Notes: generated by a model from the sequence alone, not told the origin. 64,000 nt of DNA from Streptomyces sp. SS1-1 (GCF_008973465.1 NZ_WBXN01000004.1:1-64000), one strand, 5' to 3'; positions 33,312 to 41,619 are shown, numbered from the stretch's first letter. A program made the numbers and translations.

Positions 33312-33485
33312 TCACACCCGCGGCGGACGCGGCTGGTGCAGCGGGGCGCTGCTGCCCAGCAGTTGGGCCGCCTGGTACTGCGCCTGCTCGGCAGCCGCCT
33401 GAGCATCCGCCACGGCGTCCCCGCGCTCGCGCACGAGGTCCTCGTAGATCGGTGGGGGGTCCCCCTGGTTCCAACTACCTGTCAC
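33312..33485 (-). CDS. 57-residue conserved-type Streptomyces small protein
   Basis: A GTG at 33485, nine bases after GGAAAGG, opens MTGSWNQGDPPPIYEDLVRE, followed by RGDAVADAQAAAEQAQYQAA and ending HQPRPPRV. The protein is short, with one amphipathic alanine-rich helix and Pro-rich ends. It resembles small unnamed proteins I associate with Streptomyces genomes. It has no signal peptide or membrane helix. Function unknown. It is easily missed because longer frames overlap it in other phases. Confidence 0.6.
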   Translation of the reverse strand: MTGSWNQGDPPPIYEDLVRERGDAVADAQAAAEQAQYQAAQLLGSSAPLHQPRPPRV

Positions 33486-33624
33486 TGTGCTGGCCTTTCC
33501 GTCTCGGACACGTCTGCGGTAGCGGCTTCGGCACGGCGCTCGGCTTTGGACCTTCGACCTTCAACCTTCGGCTTTCGGTTTTCGGCTTTCGCGAGGCCCA
33601 CGGAAGCGCCACGTTCACGTCGGA

Positions 33625-33978
33625 TCAGGCTCGGTTGATCCGCGCGGCAATGCCGTGGCCGATCAAGAGGTAAATGACGGCCGGAAGTCCATAATTGAGG
33701 ATGACCCGTAGCCCCTCTGTGTCCATGGTGAAAATATCCTGTGCCCACCCGGACAGCCAATCTGCCGCCCCGTGCACGAATTCGACGAAGGGGTTCGCCT
33801 GGTTGGCGTCGAGCAGGTGGAGCACGATCCACAACCCCAGCAGGCCGGCCGCCACGTCGGCGATCGTGCAGATGGTGAGGGCCGTTCTACGTGCGGCGTT
33901 CTGGTTGCGAACCGAGTGGTCGGGCGCCGGCGGACGGTCGTAGCTCCGGTATCCGGAAGCCGGGTCGGTGTTGTTCAT
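33625..33978 (-). CDS. small two-helix membrane protein
   Basis: The 117-residue protein starts at the ATG at 33978 (MNNTDPASGYRSYDRPPAPD). It has a hydrophilic N-terminus, two main membrane helices (TICTIADVAAGLLGLWIVLH and GLRVILNYGLPAVIYLLIGH) and a short amphipathic segment between. It ends IAARINRA. Composition and layout match unnamed actinobacterial membrane proteins. It lies between the small 57-residue gene and a divergent PEP-mutase-family gene. Function unknown; only topology can be stated. Confidence 0.7.
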   Translation of the reverse strand: MNNTDPASGYRSYDRPPAPDHSVRNQNAARRTALTICTIADVAAGLLGLWIVLHLLDANQANPFVEFVHGAADWLSGWAQDIFTMDTEGLRVILNYGLPAVIYLLIGHGIAARINRA

Positions 33979-34275
33979 GGGGAATCCGCTCTGACGGGTG
34001 TGTTTTCTCCCTCTACAGCGCCCCGTATTCGCCGCCGTGTTACACCCCACGGCTGGAAAACCACAATGTCGCCGCCTATTCGGTCACGTACACAAAAGGT
34101 CACACTGCGCCGTACATTCCGGGCGGCGTGCGACGCGGTCACGGCGGCATACACCATCTTCGAACGACAGCCGAGCCCTGCAACTGACGCGCCGTCCGAC
34201 CGCAACGTTCTCCACCCTCGTCCCTCCAACGGCTGTGCGCACGTTGTCGTGGAGTCGCGGGGTAGCGTGCTTCGC
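33979..34275. other. divergent intergenic region
   Basis: About 300 bp, lower in GC than its surroundings (34,010-34,170), between a minus-strand membrane gene and the plus-strand PEP-mutase-family gene. Promoters for both are expected; no clear operator was found. Confidence 0.4.
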
Positions 34276-35037
34276 ATGGACCTTCACACCACCGTGGAAC
34301 GCGCTCAACGCCTCAAGCAACTGCACGCACAGAACGAGCCGCTCGTGTTGCCGACCGTCTGGGACGTCTGGTCCGCCCGCACGGCCGTGGCCGCCGGGTT
34401 CCCCGCGCTGACGATCGGCAGCCATCCTCTCGCGGACTCGCGTGGGGCCGATGACCACGAGGGGCAGACCTTCGAGGAAGTGCTCGCCGCTGTCCGACCG
34501 ATCATCGCGGCCGTCGATGTCCCCGTCTCCGTGGACCTGGAGGCCGGTTACGGGCAGAAGCCCGCCGACCTCATCACCGGGCTCATCCAGGTCGGCGGCG
34601 TCGGACTCAACATCGAGGACACCGTTCACTCGGACGGTGGCCGCGTGCGCAGCACGGACGAGCACGCACGCTTCGTGGCCGGCCTTCGCACGGCGGCTGA
34701 CGACGCGGGAGTCCCGGTCTGGGTGAACGGGCGCACCGACCTCTTCATGCACGCGTCGGATGCTTCCGGTGTCCTCGATGACGCGATCGAGCGGCTGCGG
34801 GCCCTGGAAGAGGCCGGCGCCGACAGCGTCTACCCGGTGGGCATTCAGGACGATGACGAGCTGCTCACCGCCGTGACCGGGGCCGTCAGCCTGCCGGTGA
34901 ACTCCACCGCCCATCCCGCCAAGCACGATCTCGAGCGGTTCCGCCGCCTCGGAGTCCGGCGCATCACGTACGGCCCGCTCCTGCAGTTCGCCCTGGCCGA
35001 CAGCATGAAGGACATGCTGAAGCCCTGGGCGCCCTGA
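34276..35037 (+). CDS. isocitrate lyase / PEP mutase family enzyme
   Basis: The 253-residue TIM-barrel protein starts MDLHTTVERAQRLKQLHAQN at ATG 34276. Family motifs are LPTVWDVWSARTAVAAGFPA, GSHPLADSRGADD, VPVSVDLEAGYGQKPADLIT and GVGLNIEDT (Mg-binding Asp/Glu positions), then VWVNGRTDLFM. The isocitrate-lyase KKCGH loop is absent, so it belongs to the PEP-mutase/oxaloacetate-hydrolase-like branch rather than true isocitrate lyases. It probably cleaves or rearranges a C-C or C-P bond of a small 2-oxo acid; the substrate is open. It converges with a MerR gene and has no obvious operon partner. Confidence 0.85.
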   Translation: MDLHTTVERAQRLKQLHAQNEPLVLPTVWDVWSARTAVAAGFPALTIGSHPLADSRGADDHEGQTFEEVLAAVRPIIAAVDVPVSVDLEAGYGQKPADLITGLIQVGGVGLNIEDTVHSDGGRVRSTDEHARFVAGLRTAADDAGVPVWVNGRTDLFMHASDASGVLDDAIERLRALEEAGADSVYPVGIQDDDELLTAVTGAVSLPVNSTAHPAKHDLERFRRLGVRRITYGPLLQFALADSMKDMLKPWAP

Positions 35038-35137
35038 GGAGCCGACCGAGTGACGGGGCCGTCTGCCGGAAGCCGCTGCACGCGCGTGCCCGGTGCCGCA
35101 ACGCGAGGACAGGGCGGCGATCGTTCGGTCCGCGGGG

Positions 35138-35476
35138 TCAGGCGGAGGGCTTCCCCTGGTGGGCGTGCGCGCGCAGCTCCTCGTTGATGCGCTGGGCTTC
35201 TTCGAGTTGGTCTTCGAGGATGATGATGCGGCAGGCGGCCTCGATGGGGGTGCCCTGGTCGACGAGTTCGCGAGCCCGGGCGGCGATGCGCAGCTGGTAG
35301 CGGGAGTAGCGCCGGTGGCCGCCCTCGGAGCGCAGAGGTGTGATCAGGCGGTGGTCGCCGAGGGCTCGGAGGAAGGCGGGGGTGGTGCCGAGCATCTCGG
35401 CGGCCCGGCCCATCGTGTAGGCGGGGTAGTCGTCGTCGTCGAGGTTGTCGACGGGGCGCGATGTGGCAGCGGGCAT
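35138..35476 (-). CDS. MerR-type HTH regulator (short, cold-shock-neighbour type)
   Basis: The 112-residue protein has a MerR winged HTH at residues about 20-75: [41 protein letters not shown] helical C-terminus follows ([20 protein letters not shown]). There is no effector domain and no metal-binding cysteines, as in the short MerR-like proteins widespread in Streptomyces. The start follows GAAGAAGAGGTCT. A strong hairpin lies 28 bp upstream of the start, in what would be its leader. The target is unknown. Confidence 0.85.
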   Translation of the reverse strand: MPAATSRPVDNLDDDDYPAYTMGRAAEMLGTTPAFLRALGDHRLITPLRSEGGHRRYSRYQLRIAARARELVDQGTPIEAACRIIILEDQLEEAQRINEELRAHAHQGKPSA

Positions 35477-35503
35477 AGACCTCTTCTTCCGGGGACGCGT
35501 CGG

Positions 35504-35536
35504 GGGGCCCGAACGCCGTCCTGGCGTTCGGGCCCC
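35504..35536 (-). terminator. 14-bp perfect GC hairpin in the merR leader region
   Basis: GGGGCCCGAACGCC, loop GTCCT, GGCGTTCGGGCCCC. This is the strongest hairpin in the region, 28 bp upstream of the merR ATG. It could end a transcript coming from the gene-free region (35,537-35,958) or act as an attenuator of merR. Confidence 0.6.
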
Positions 35537-35958
35537 GAGCTTTCAACACCATCTACCGGCGCAGTGCGCCGGTCTTCTGTGTCCGCAGGGAGTTCCACCT
35601 CGGAGGGCGGGGCTGCGGGGATCGCGGATGCGTGACCGGGGACCACCTTCCAATCCGGGGCCTGCGGTACCCGGGCGGTCTCGCTCGCCCGGGCGATCCT
35701 GATGGCGCTTCGCTCCTTACCTTCGGTTACTGCTGATGCGGGATGCTCGCGGCCCGCGGGCCGCGCCTTGCTTGACGTGCCTGCGCGGCAGTTCTGCCTG
35801 CCGCGCCCACTTCGACTCTGGGTACGTGCAACAGCCTAGCTCCACGACTCGTGGATTTCTACTGTCGCCGCGATAGATTTTCTTCCCAGTCAGTGCAGGT
35901 GCTCTGTCGTGGACGCACCCGGAAAGAGCTCCCGGAGGAACTCGTCCAAGCGGAGGGA
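35537..35958 (-). other. hairpin-rich gene-free region between RNase J and merR
   Basis: About 420 bp without a supported gene contain several perfect stems: ACCGGCGC/GCGCCGGT near 35,556-35,574; CCCGGGCG/CGCCCGGG near 35,669-35,692; the 16-bp palindrome at 35,749-35,764; GCGCGGCAG/CTGCCGCGC at 35,783-35,806. An A/T-richer block at 35,835-35,890 looks like a promoter region. A structured minus-strand RNA ending at the 35,504-35,536 hairpin is possible, but no known RNA family was recognised. Confidence 0.35.
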
Positions 35959-35984
35959 GCCGGGTGCCGTCTTCGGCACCCGGC
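35959..35984 (-). terminator. terminator of RNase J gene
   Basis: GCCGGGTGCC, loop GTCTTC, GGCACCCGGC: a perfect 10-bp stem 14 bp after the RNase J stop. No T-tract, as is common in Streptomyces. Confidence 0.75.
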
Positions 35985-35998
35985 GCCCAGCGGCTCGC

Positions 35999-37684
35999 TC
36001 AGGCGTCGATGATGACGGGGATGATGAGGGGCCTGCGGCGGTGGGTGCGGAACGCCCAGTTCGCCACGGCGCGGGCGATGAGTTGTTCGAGCTGGCGCGG
36101 GTCCCCGACGCCTTCCTCCGCCGCGGTGGCCAGGGTCTTCTCGATGACGGGGATGACCGGTTCGAAGGTGGTGTCGTCGTGGACGAAACCGCGGGCCAGG
36201 AAGTCGGGAGCCTCGGCGAGCGCGCCGGTGTCGGCGTCGACGATCGCCACCACCGTGACCACGCCTTCCTCGGCGAGGGTGAGGCGGTCCTTGAGGGAGG
36301 CCTCGGTGGCGCCGCCCACTTCCATGCCGTCCACGTAGACGTTGCCGGCGGGGACCTTGCCGGTGATGGACGCGCGCCCGTCCACGAGGTCGACCACGAC
36401 GCCGTCCTCGGCGATGACGACCCGTTCGGGATCGACGCCCGTACGGATGGCGAGGTCGGCGTTGGCCCGCAGGTGGCGCCATTCGCCGTGCACCGGCATG
36501 ACGTTGCGGGGCTTGACGATGTTGTAGCAGTAGACGAGTTCGCCGGCGCTCGCGTGCCCGGAGACGTGCACCTTGGCATTGCCCTTGTGGACCACGTGGG
36601 CACCCCACCGGGTGAGTCCGTTGATCACCCGGTAGATGGCGTTCTCGTTGCCGGGGATGAGGGAGCTGGCGAGCAGGACGGTGTCCCCCTTGCCGATGCG
36701 GATCATGTGGTCCCGGTTGGCCATCCGGGACAGCGCGGCCATGGGTTCGCCCTGGGAGCCGGTGCACACCAGCGTGACCTTGTGGTCCGGAAGCTTCTCC
36801 AGCTCCTTCGTGCTCACGACCAGTCCCGAGGGGACCTTCAGATAGCCCAGGTCACGGGCGATGCCCATGTTGCGGACCATGGACCGGCCGACGAAGGCGA
36901 CCTTGCGGCCGTACTGATGGGCGGCGTCCAGGACCTGCTGGATGCGGTGCACATGGCTGGCGAAGCTGGAGACGATGACGCGGCGCGGCGCGGTGCGCAT
37001 CACCTGTTCGATCGCCGGGTTCAGCTCACGCTCGGACGTGGTGAAGCCGGGTACCTCGGCGTTCGTGGAGTCGGTGAGGAACAGGTCCACGCCCTCCTCG
37101 CCGAGACGGGCGAAGGCGCGTAGATCGGTGATGCGGTCGTCGAGGGGGAACTGGTCCATCTTGAAGTCGCCGGTGTGCAGCACCATCCCGGCCCGCGTGC
37201 GGATCGCGACCGCGAGGCTGTCGGGGATGGAGTGGTTGACCGCCACGAACTCGCAGTCGAAGGGCCCGAAGCCGCGCCGGTCCCCCTCCCGCACCCGTAC
37301 CGGGCGCGGCCGGATCCCGTGTTCCTTGAGCTTGGCCTCCAGGAACGCCAGCGTCAGCTTGGAGCCGACGACAGGGATGTCGGACCGCTCACGCAGCAGG
37401 TACGGAACGCCACCGATGTGGTCCTCGTGGCCATGGGTGAGGACGACGGCCACGACGTCGTCCAGCCGGTCCCGGATCGAGGTGAAGTCCGGCAGGATCA
37501 CGTCCACGCCGGGCTGGGTCTCCTCGGGGAACAGCACGCCGCAGTCGACGATGAGCAGCTTGCCGGCGTGCTCGAAGACGGTCATGTTGCGGCCGATCTC
37601 ACCCAGGCCGCCCAGGGGGGTGACACGCAGCCCTCCTTCAGGCAGGGCAGGGGCGGCCTTCAGTTCAGGGTGCGGATGACTCAT
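35999..37684 (-). CDS. rnj: ribonuclease J
   Basis: The 561-residue protein begins MSHPHPELKAAPALPEGGLR and shows the metallo-beta-lactamase/beta-CASP architecture: LGGLGEIGRNMTVFEHAGKL, the zinc motif VVLTHGHEDHIGGVPYLLRE (HxHxDH), HTGDFKMDQFPLDD, DSTNAEVPGFTTSE, SFASHVHRIQQVLDAAHQYG, then VHVSGHASAGELVYCYNIVK and MPVHGEWRHL in the beta-CASP part. It is a 5'-3' exo/endoribonuclease of mRNA decay and rRNA maturation. Streptomycetes usually carry rnj beside dapA; here the neighbours differ (merR, PEP-mutase family), so it may be a second copy. The start ATG has a weak ribosome binding site. A good terminator follows. Confidence 0.93.
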   Translation of the reverse strand: MSHPHPELKAAPALPEGGLRVTPLGGLGEIGRNMTVFEHAGKLLIVDCGVLFPEETQPGVDVILPDFTSIRDRLDDVVAVVLTHGHEDHIGGVPYLLRERSDIPVVGSKLTLAFLEAKLKEHGIRPRPVRVREGDRRGFGPFDCEFVAVNHSIPDSLAVAIRTRAGMVLHTGDFKMDQFPLDDRITDLRAFARLGEEGVDLFLTDSTNAEVPGFTTSERELNPAIEQVMRTAPRRVIVSSFASHVHRIQQVLDAAHQYGRKVAFVGRSMVRNMGIARDLGYLKVPSGLVVSTKELEKLPDHKVTLVCTGSQGEPMAALSRMANRDHMIRIGKGDTVLLASSLIPGNENAIYRVINGLTRWGAHVVHKGNAKVHVSGHASAGELVYCYNIVKPRNVMPVHGEWRHLRANADLAIRTGVDPERVVIAEDGVVVDLVDGRASITGKVPAGNVYVDGMEVGGATEASLKDRLTLAEEGVVTVVAIVDADTGALAEAPDFLARGFVHDDTTFEPVIPVIEKTLATAAEEGVGDPRQLEQLIARAVANWAFRTHRRRPLIIPVIIDA

Positions 37685-37987
37685 ACCCTGACGGTACCCG
37701 GAGTGCCGGACAGGATGATCCATTGCCCTTGTGATCCCTTCCGCCCGGCGGCCGCCGGGGGCAGCGGTACGGCGCCGGGTGGGCGAGGACCGAGCAACGC
37801 GACGGCCGAACGACAGCCGGCCGACAGCCCCGGGACGGCCGAGGGACAGCTGAGCGCGTGCCTCGACGCGCGCCCCTGGCCGCCGCCGTGCGCCAGCACG
37901 CGGGCCGTCCGCGCCCCGCTCACCCGGCTCACCCGGTCGCGGCACCGCTGCACCGCCCAGGCAGGCCGGTGCATAGAATCCGGTGCC

Positions 37988-38347
37988 ATGCCGAAGCCTG
38001 ACGAGCTGCTCGTTGCCATAGCCGCCCTCGTGGAGACCGGCCGGAGCAATCAGATGTCCCTGACCGCGATCACCAGTGGTGCCGTCATCACCGGTCGGCT
38101 GGCCCCGGAAGCCATGTGGAGGCAGCGGGTGTCCGAGGTGCTGACGGACTCCGCCGACCTGGGCGCGTTCTCGGCCGTCTTCGACACCCCCGCGGAGAAG
38201 GACGGACCGCCCACGCATCTGCATTTCCACGTCGCCCGGATCCTGCAGGGCACGGTGGGGATTCCGGAGACGGGCGGGATGTACCGCGTCGCGATCGAGG
38301 ACGTCAGCGCCTGGACCGTGGGCGACTTCAGCTACTCCGACCACTGA
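37988..38347 (+). CDS. small hypothetical protein, GvpU-like
   Basis: The 119-residue protein starts MPKPDELLVAIAALVETGRS at ATG 37988. The middle reads MSLTAITSGAVITGRLAPEA then WRQRVSEVL, a pattern I associate with gas-vesicle accessory (GvpU-type) proteins and their relatives. The C-terminus has HLHFHVARILQGTVGIPETG and a strand-rich end. No gas vesicle genes are nearby, so a gas-vesicle role is doubtful. A 15-bp hairpin follows the stop. Divergent from RNase J. Confidence 0.6.
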   Translation: MPKPDELLVAIAALVETGRSNQMSLTAITSGAVITGRLAPEAMWRQRVSEVLTDSADLGAFSAVFDTPAEKDGPPTHLHFHVARILQGTVGIPETGGMYRVAIEDVSAWTVGDFSYSDH

Positions 38348-38370
38348 CGAGATCGACCCGCTGCAAGGGT

Positions 38371-38402
38371 GGGGCTCTGCCGGCGTACGCCGGTGGGGCC
38401 CC
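38371..38402. terminator. bidirectional terminator between convergent genes
   Basis: A 15-bp stem (GGGGCTCTGCCGGCG with CGCCGGTGGGGCCCC, three wobble pairs) and a 2-base loop TA. It lies between the GvpU-like gene stop at 38,347 and the DUF2630 gene stop at 38,431. Confidence 0.75.
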
Positions 38403-38430
38403 GCTGGGCGCCGGTAGGTCGAGGCCGAGG

Positions 38431-38694
38431 TCAGGAGAGGTAGTCCTCCACCTGCGAGGCCGGGCGTACGTGCGCGTCCCCGGGGTCCTGTCCGGCGGCG
38501 GCCCGGGCGCGGCGCTGGCGCAACAGGTCCCAGCACTGGTCGAGTTCCGTCTCCAGCTGAGCCAGTCGCTCGTGTTCGGTCGGCTGGTCGATGGTGTTCT
38601 CGGCCAGGCGGTCGCGCAGGTCCTTCTCCTGGCCGATCATGTCTTGGATACGGCCGAGGATCTGCTTCTCGGCCTCTGCTTCGGAATTCGACAT
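38431..38694 (-). CDS. DUF2630 family protein
   Basis: The 87-residue protein starts MSNSEAEAEKQILGRIQDMI at ATG 38694. The all-helical DUF2630 pattern follows: EKDLRDRLAENTIDQPTEHE, RLAQLETELDQCWDLLRQRR ARA, ending SQVEDYLS. Members are small actinobacterial proteins of unknown role. The GGGAGTGAATCCC leader provides the ribosome binding site. It follows the disulfide oxidoreductase gene on the same strand after about 65 bp, and may share its transcript. Confidence 0.85.
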   Translation of the reverse strand: MSNSEAEAEKQILGRIQDMIGQEKDLRDRLAENTIDQPTEHERLAQLETELDQCWDLLRQRRARAAAGQDPGDAHVRPASQVEDYLS

Positions 38695-38760
38695 GGGATT
38701 CACTCCCTCAGGACGGGATGCTCGGCTGTGCCCACGCAGCCGAAGCACGGTGGATCTGCA

Positions 38761-40149
38761 TCAGTCGGTCCAGGCGGTGAAGAGCATGTTCAGGCCCTCC
38801 GCCATGGTGGGGTGAGCGATGATCGAGTCCCTGAGCAGCGTGTACGGGGCGCCTGCGAGCATGGCCGTCTGGACGACCGTCAGGACCTCGGACGCGTCCG
38901 GGCCGATCAGCGCCACGCCCAGGATCCGTTCGGTTGCCCGGTCCACGACGGCCTTCCAGACGCCGCGCGTGTCCCGGAGCGTACGGGCTCGCGGAATGGC
39001 CGCGACGGGCATCCGGGCGATCCGTACGTCGTAGCCGGCGGCCCGGGCCTCGGTCTCGGTCATGCCGACCCGGGCCAACTCGGGGGTGGTGAAGAGGTTC
39101 CACGGCACCAGCCGCCCGGACGTGCGCCTGTCGCCGCCTGCGATGTTCGCCTTGACGATCCGGTAGTCGTCCAGGGACACGTGCGTGAACTGCGGGCTGC
39201 CGGCCACGTCGCCGACCGCCCAGGTGTGCGGGGCCGTGGCCGCCAACCGGTCGTCGACCTCCACGAAGCCACGCGAGTCCGTCCGGACGCCGGCGGCGTC
39301 CAGGTCGAGATCCCGCGTCACCGGTTCCCGGCCGACGGCCACCAGCACGTCCGTGCCGGTGACCTCGCCTCGATCACCGAGGTCGACCGTGACACCGGAC
39401 GGGCCGCGTGAGACTCCGATGAGCTTGACGCCCGTACGCAGATCCACGCCGGCCTCACCGAGGAAGCCGGTCAGCGCCTCCGATACGTCGGGGTCCTCCC
39501 GGGGCAGTACACGACCACCGCGGTGCAGCACCGTGACCCGGCTGCCGAACGCGGCGAACATGTGGGCGAACTCCAGTCCGACATAGCCACCGCCGATGAC
39601 GATCAGGTGTTCCGGGAGCCGGTCCAGGCGCAGAAGTGTCTCGCTCGTGAGGGGCTCCGCCTCGGCGAGCCCGGGAAGGTCGGGCATCGCGGGTGTCGTA
39701 CCGGTGTTGATCACCACGTCCTTGCCGCGCAGGATCCGGTGGCCTCCTTCGTTCAACTCGACGCGGACCGTGCGCTCCCCCGTGAAGCGCGCGGTCCCCA
39801 GGATGAAGTCCATGCCGCTTTCGATGAATTGGCGGTGGTTGAGGTCGACCATCCCGTCGACCACGCCCTCCTTGTGCGCGCGCAGGAGAGCCAGGTCGGC
39901 CACGGCCTCGCCGGTGCGGACGCCCACCTGTTCCGCACGGCTCAGGCTGTCGAGGAGTCTGGCGCTGGTGACGAGGCTCTTGGTCGGAATGCACGCCACG
40001 TTGATGCAGGTGCCGCCGATCATGCCCCGCTCGACCATGGCCACGCGTCCGCCTCCGCGGGCGATGTCCATGGCGAGGGTCTTGCCGCCCTTGCCACCCC
40101 CGACGACAAGGAGATCGACCTCTTCCACACCCGTGTCCGCCTGCGCCAT
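38761..40149 (-). CDS. pyridine nucleotide-disulfide oxidoreductase (mercuric reductase / lipoamide dehydrogenase-like)
   Basis: The 462-residue flavoprotein starts at ATG 40149 after GAAGGAGCGGGGC. It has FAD binding LLVVGGGKGGKTLAMDIARG, the redox-active pair in GGTCINVACIPTKSL (C-4x-C), NAD binding IVIGGGYVGLEFAHMFAAFG, FAD-2 TWAVGDVAGSPQFTHVS, and the C-terminal dimer/catalytic region SIIAHPTMAEGLNMLF. The HxxxxE-like partner of class I enzymes is modified (HPTMAEG), as in many mercuric-reductase-like proteins of unknown substrate. No merR/merP mercury genes adjoin; the nearby MerR is divergent to an SDR. The biological substrate is open. Confidence 0.9.
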   Translation of the reverse strand: MAQADTGVEEVDLLVVGGGKGGKTLAMDIARGGGRVAMVERGMIGGTCINVACIPTKSLVTSARLLDSLSRAEQVGVRTGEAVADLALLRAHKEGVVDGMVDLNHRQFIESGMDFILGTARFTGERTVRVELNEGGHRILRGKDVVINTGTTPAMPDLPGLAEAEPLTSETLLRLDRLPEHLIVIGGGYVGLEFAHMFAAFGSRVTVLHRGGRVLPREDPDVSEALTGFLGEAGVDLRTGVKLIGVSRGPSGVTVDLGDRGEVTGTDVLVAVGREPVTRDLDLDAAGVRTDSRGFVEVDDRLAATAPHTWAVGDVAGSPQFTHVSLDDYRIVKANIAGGDRRTSGRLVPWNLFTTPELARVGMTETEARAAGYDVRIARMPVAAIPRARTLRDTRGVWKAVVDRATERILGVALIGPDASEVLTVVQTAMLAGAPYTLLRDSIIAHPTMAEGLNMLFTAWTD

Positions 40150-40299
40150 GCCCCGCTCCTTCACCGCGAATGCCGTCCCCCCATCCTCATCCGCGGGTCC
40201 GCCGGTCGCATCCGGCGGCCGTATCACCGGCCGGACGGGCGCGGCGTCGTCACCTTCGGTGCCGGCTCCGTACGCGGTGTGCTCGTCGGCGGGCGTTGC

Positions 40300-40677
40300 C
40301 TACGGGTGTGTGTCCGTGATCGCGATGACCTGGTCGAGGCGGTCCCTGGCGGCCACCAGCTCGTCGATCTTGGCCTGGATGCGTTCGCGCTCGACGCGCA
40401 GCATGGCTCGCTGGTCGGCGTCGGTGTGGCCGGCTTTCCAGCACGGAAGCAGTTCGGTGATCCTGCTGCTGGTCAGGCCGGCGGCGTACATCTGCTGGAA
40501 GAACCGGACCATGGCGATGGCGTCCTGCCGGTACAGGCGCTGGCCGGACGGACTGCGTTCCGGGGCGAGCAGTCCCTGCTCCTCGTAGTAGCGCACCGCG
40601 CGCACCGAGACGCCGGCGCCCTGTGCCACCTCACCGATGCGGATCAGGCGCTCGCTCGTGTCCGTCGTGCCAGTCAA
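40300..40677 (-). CDS. MerR-family regulator of the divergent SDR gene
   Basis: The 125-residue MerR protein has HTH IRIGEVAQGAGVSVRAVRYY with EEQGLLAPERSPSGQRLYRQ, then FFQQMYAAGLTSSRITELLP and a coiled-coil tail (RERIQAKIDELVAARDRLDQ). A TTG start at 40677 is chosen because AAAGGAG lies seven bases upstream and no ATG/GTG fits. A single Cys (PCWKAGHTDADQ) stands at the effector loop. It is divergent from an SDR whose promoter has the long 19-20 bp spacer with a palindrome, the classical MerR arrangement. Confidence 0.9.
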   Translation of the reverse strand: MTGTTDTSERLIRIGEVAQGAGVSVRAVRYYEEQGLLAPERSPSGQRLYRQDAIAMVRFFQQMYAAGLTSSRITELLPCWKAGHTDADQRAMLRVERERIQAKIDELVAARDRLDQVIAITDTHP

Positions 40678-40714
40678 CGGTGACTCCTTTCACCCTGCCG
40701 CCGACGATCAGCAC

Positions 40715-40746
40715 TTGCCTCTGACGTCAACGTCAGGTTTTAGCGT
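40715..40746 (+). promoter_or_regulatory. MerR-type promoter/operator of the SDR gene
   Basis: -35 TTGCCT (40715-40720), then the perfect palindrome CTGACGT-CA-ACGTCAG (40721-40736), then TTAGCGT as -10 at 40740-40746. The spacer of 19-20 bp is longer than the usual 17, as at MerR-activated promoters. The -10 is only about 8 bp from the ATG at 40754. Confidence 0.8.
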
Positions 40747-40753
40747 ACGGGAC

Positions 40754-41482
40754 ATGGACATCAAGAACTCCGTCGCCCTTGTCACCGGAGCGAACCGTGG
40801 CCTGGGTCGCGCTTTCGCCCAGCGTCTGCTGGAGCGGGGCGCTCACAAGGTCTACGCGACAGCCCGCCGCCCGGAGGCCGTGGACCTGCCCGGCGTCGAG
40901 GTGCTGCCCCTCGACATCACCGACCCCGCGTCCGTCAGGGCCGCCGCCGAGGCCGCCCCGGACGTCTCCCTCCTCATCAACAACGCGGGCATCAGTACGG
41001 GGACGGACCTCGTGACCGGATCACTGGACACGCTGCGCCGGGAACTGGAGACCAACACGTTCGGCCACCTGGACATGATCCGGCACTTCGCGCCGACGCT
41101 GGCCGCGAACGGCGGGGGCGCCATCGTCAACGTCCTCTCCGCCATGTCGTGGTTCGGTGGCAAGGGAGCCACCGGCTACCACCTGACCAAGGCCGCCGCG
41201 TGGGCCATGACCAACGGTGTGCGCCTGGAGCTCGCCGATCAGGGCACGCTCGTCACCGCCGTGCACCTCGGACTGGCCGACACCGACATGGCCGCCGGCT
41301 GGCCCGTGGCCAAGATCGCTCCGTCCGACCTGGCCGATGCCGCGCTCGACGGGGTCGAGGCCGGGTCCGCGGAGGTCCTCGCCGACCAGTGGAGCCGGGA
41401 TGTGAAGTCCCGTCTGCCGCTGGCGCCGGAGGAGTTCAACGCCGCCATGGACCGTGCTCTGGCGGCGCTGGTGGCGGGCTGA
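40754..41482 (+). CDS. SDR family oxidoreductase, probably from a leaderless mRNA
   Basis: The 242-residue short-chain dehydrogenase starts MDIKNSVALVTGANRGLGRA (cofactor motif TGANRGLG), with NNAGISTG, the catalytic Ser in NVLSAMSW, and YHLTK. ARRPEA after the second strand suggests NADP(H). No ribosome binding site precedes the ATG and the predicted -10 ends about 8 bp upstream, so translation probably starts at the 5' end of the transcript. It is expected to be activated by the divergent MerR. A 15-bp terminator hairpin follows the stop. Confidence 0.9.
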   Translation: MDIKNSVALVTGANRGLGRAFAQRLLERGAHKVYATARRPEAVDLPGVEVLPLDITDPASVRAAAEAAPDVSLLINNAGISTGTDLVTGSLDTLRRELETNTFGHLDMIRHFAPTLAANGGGAIVNVLSAMSWFGGKGATGYHLTKAAAWAMTNGVRLELADQGTLVTAVHLGLADTDMAAGWPVAKIAPSDLADAALDGVEAGSAEVLADQWSRDVKSRLPLAPEEFNAAMDRALAALVAG

Positions 41483-41489
41483 GCTCAGC

Positions 41490-41524
41490 GGCCCCGTTGA
41501 GCCCTCCATGGGTTCGACGGGGCC
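41490..41524 (+). terminator. terminator of the SDR gene
   Basis: A 15-bp stem GGCCCCGTTGAGCCC with GGGTTCGACGGGGCC (two G-U pairs), loop TCCAT, eight bases after the stop. Strong GC-rich terminator without a T-tract. Confidence 0.8.
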
Positions 41525-41619
41525 GGCCACGCGCACGGCGGGGCGGTGCCCGTGGTCGGCCTCCTGCGACTGCGGCCGCGGGGTCACGCAGTGGCGCGGC
41601 GGGAGCGTCGACGCCCGTG

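Noticed and set aside
37988-38347. Gas vesicle gene cluster
   Set aside because: Only one GvpU-like pattern is present; no gvpA or other gas vesicle genes are nearby.
38761-40149. Mercury resistance operon
   Set aside because: The oxidoreductase resembles MerA, but there is no MerA-type N-terminal or C-terminal Cys pair, no transporter, and the nearby MerR faces an SDR.
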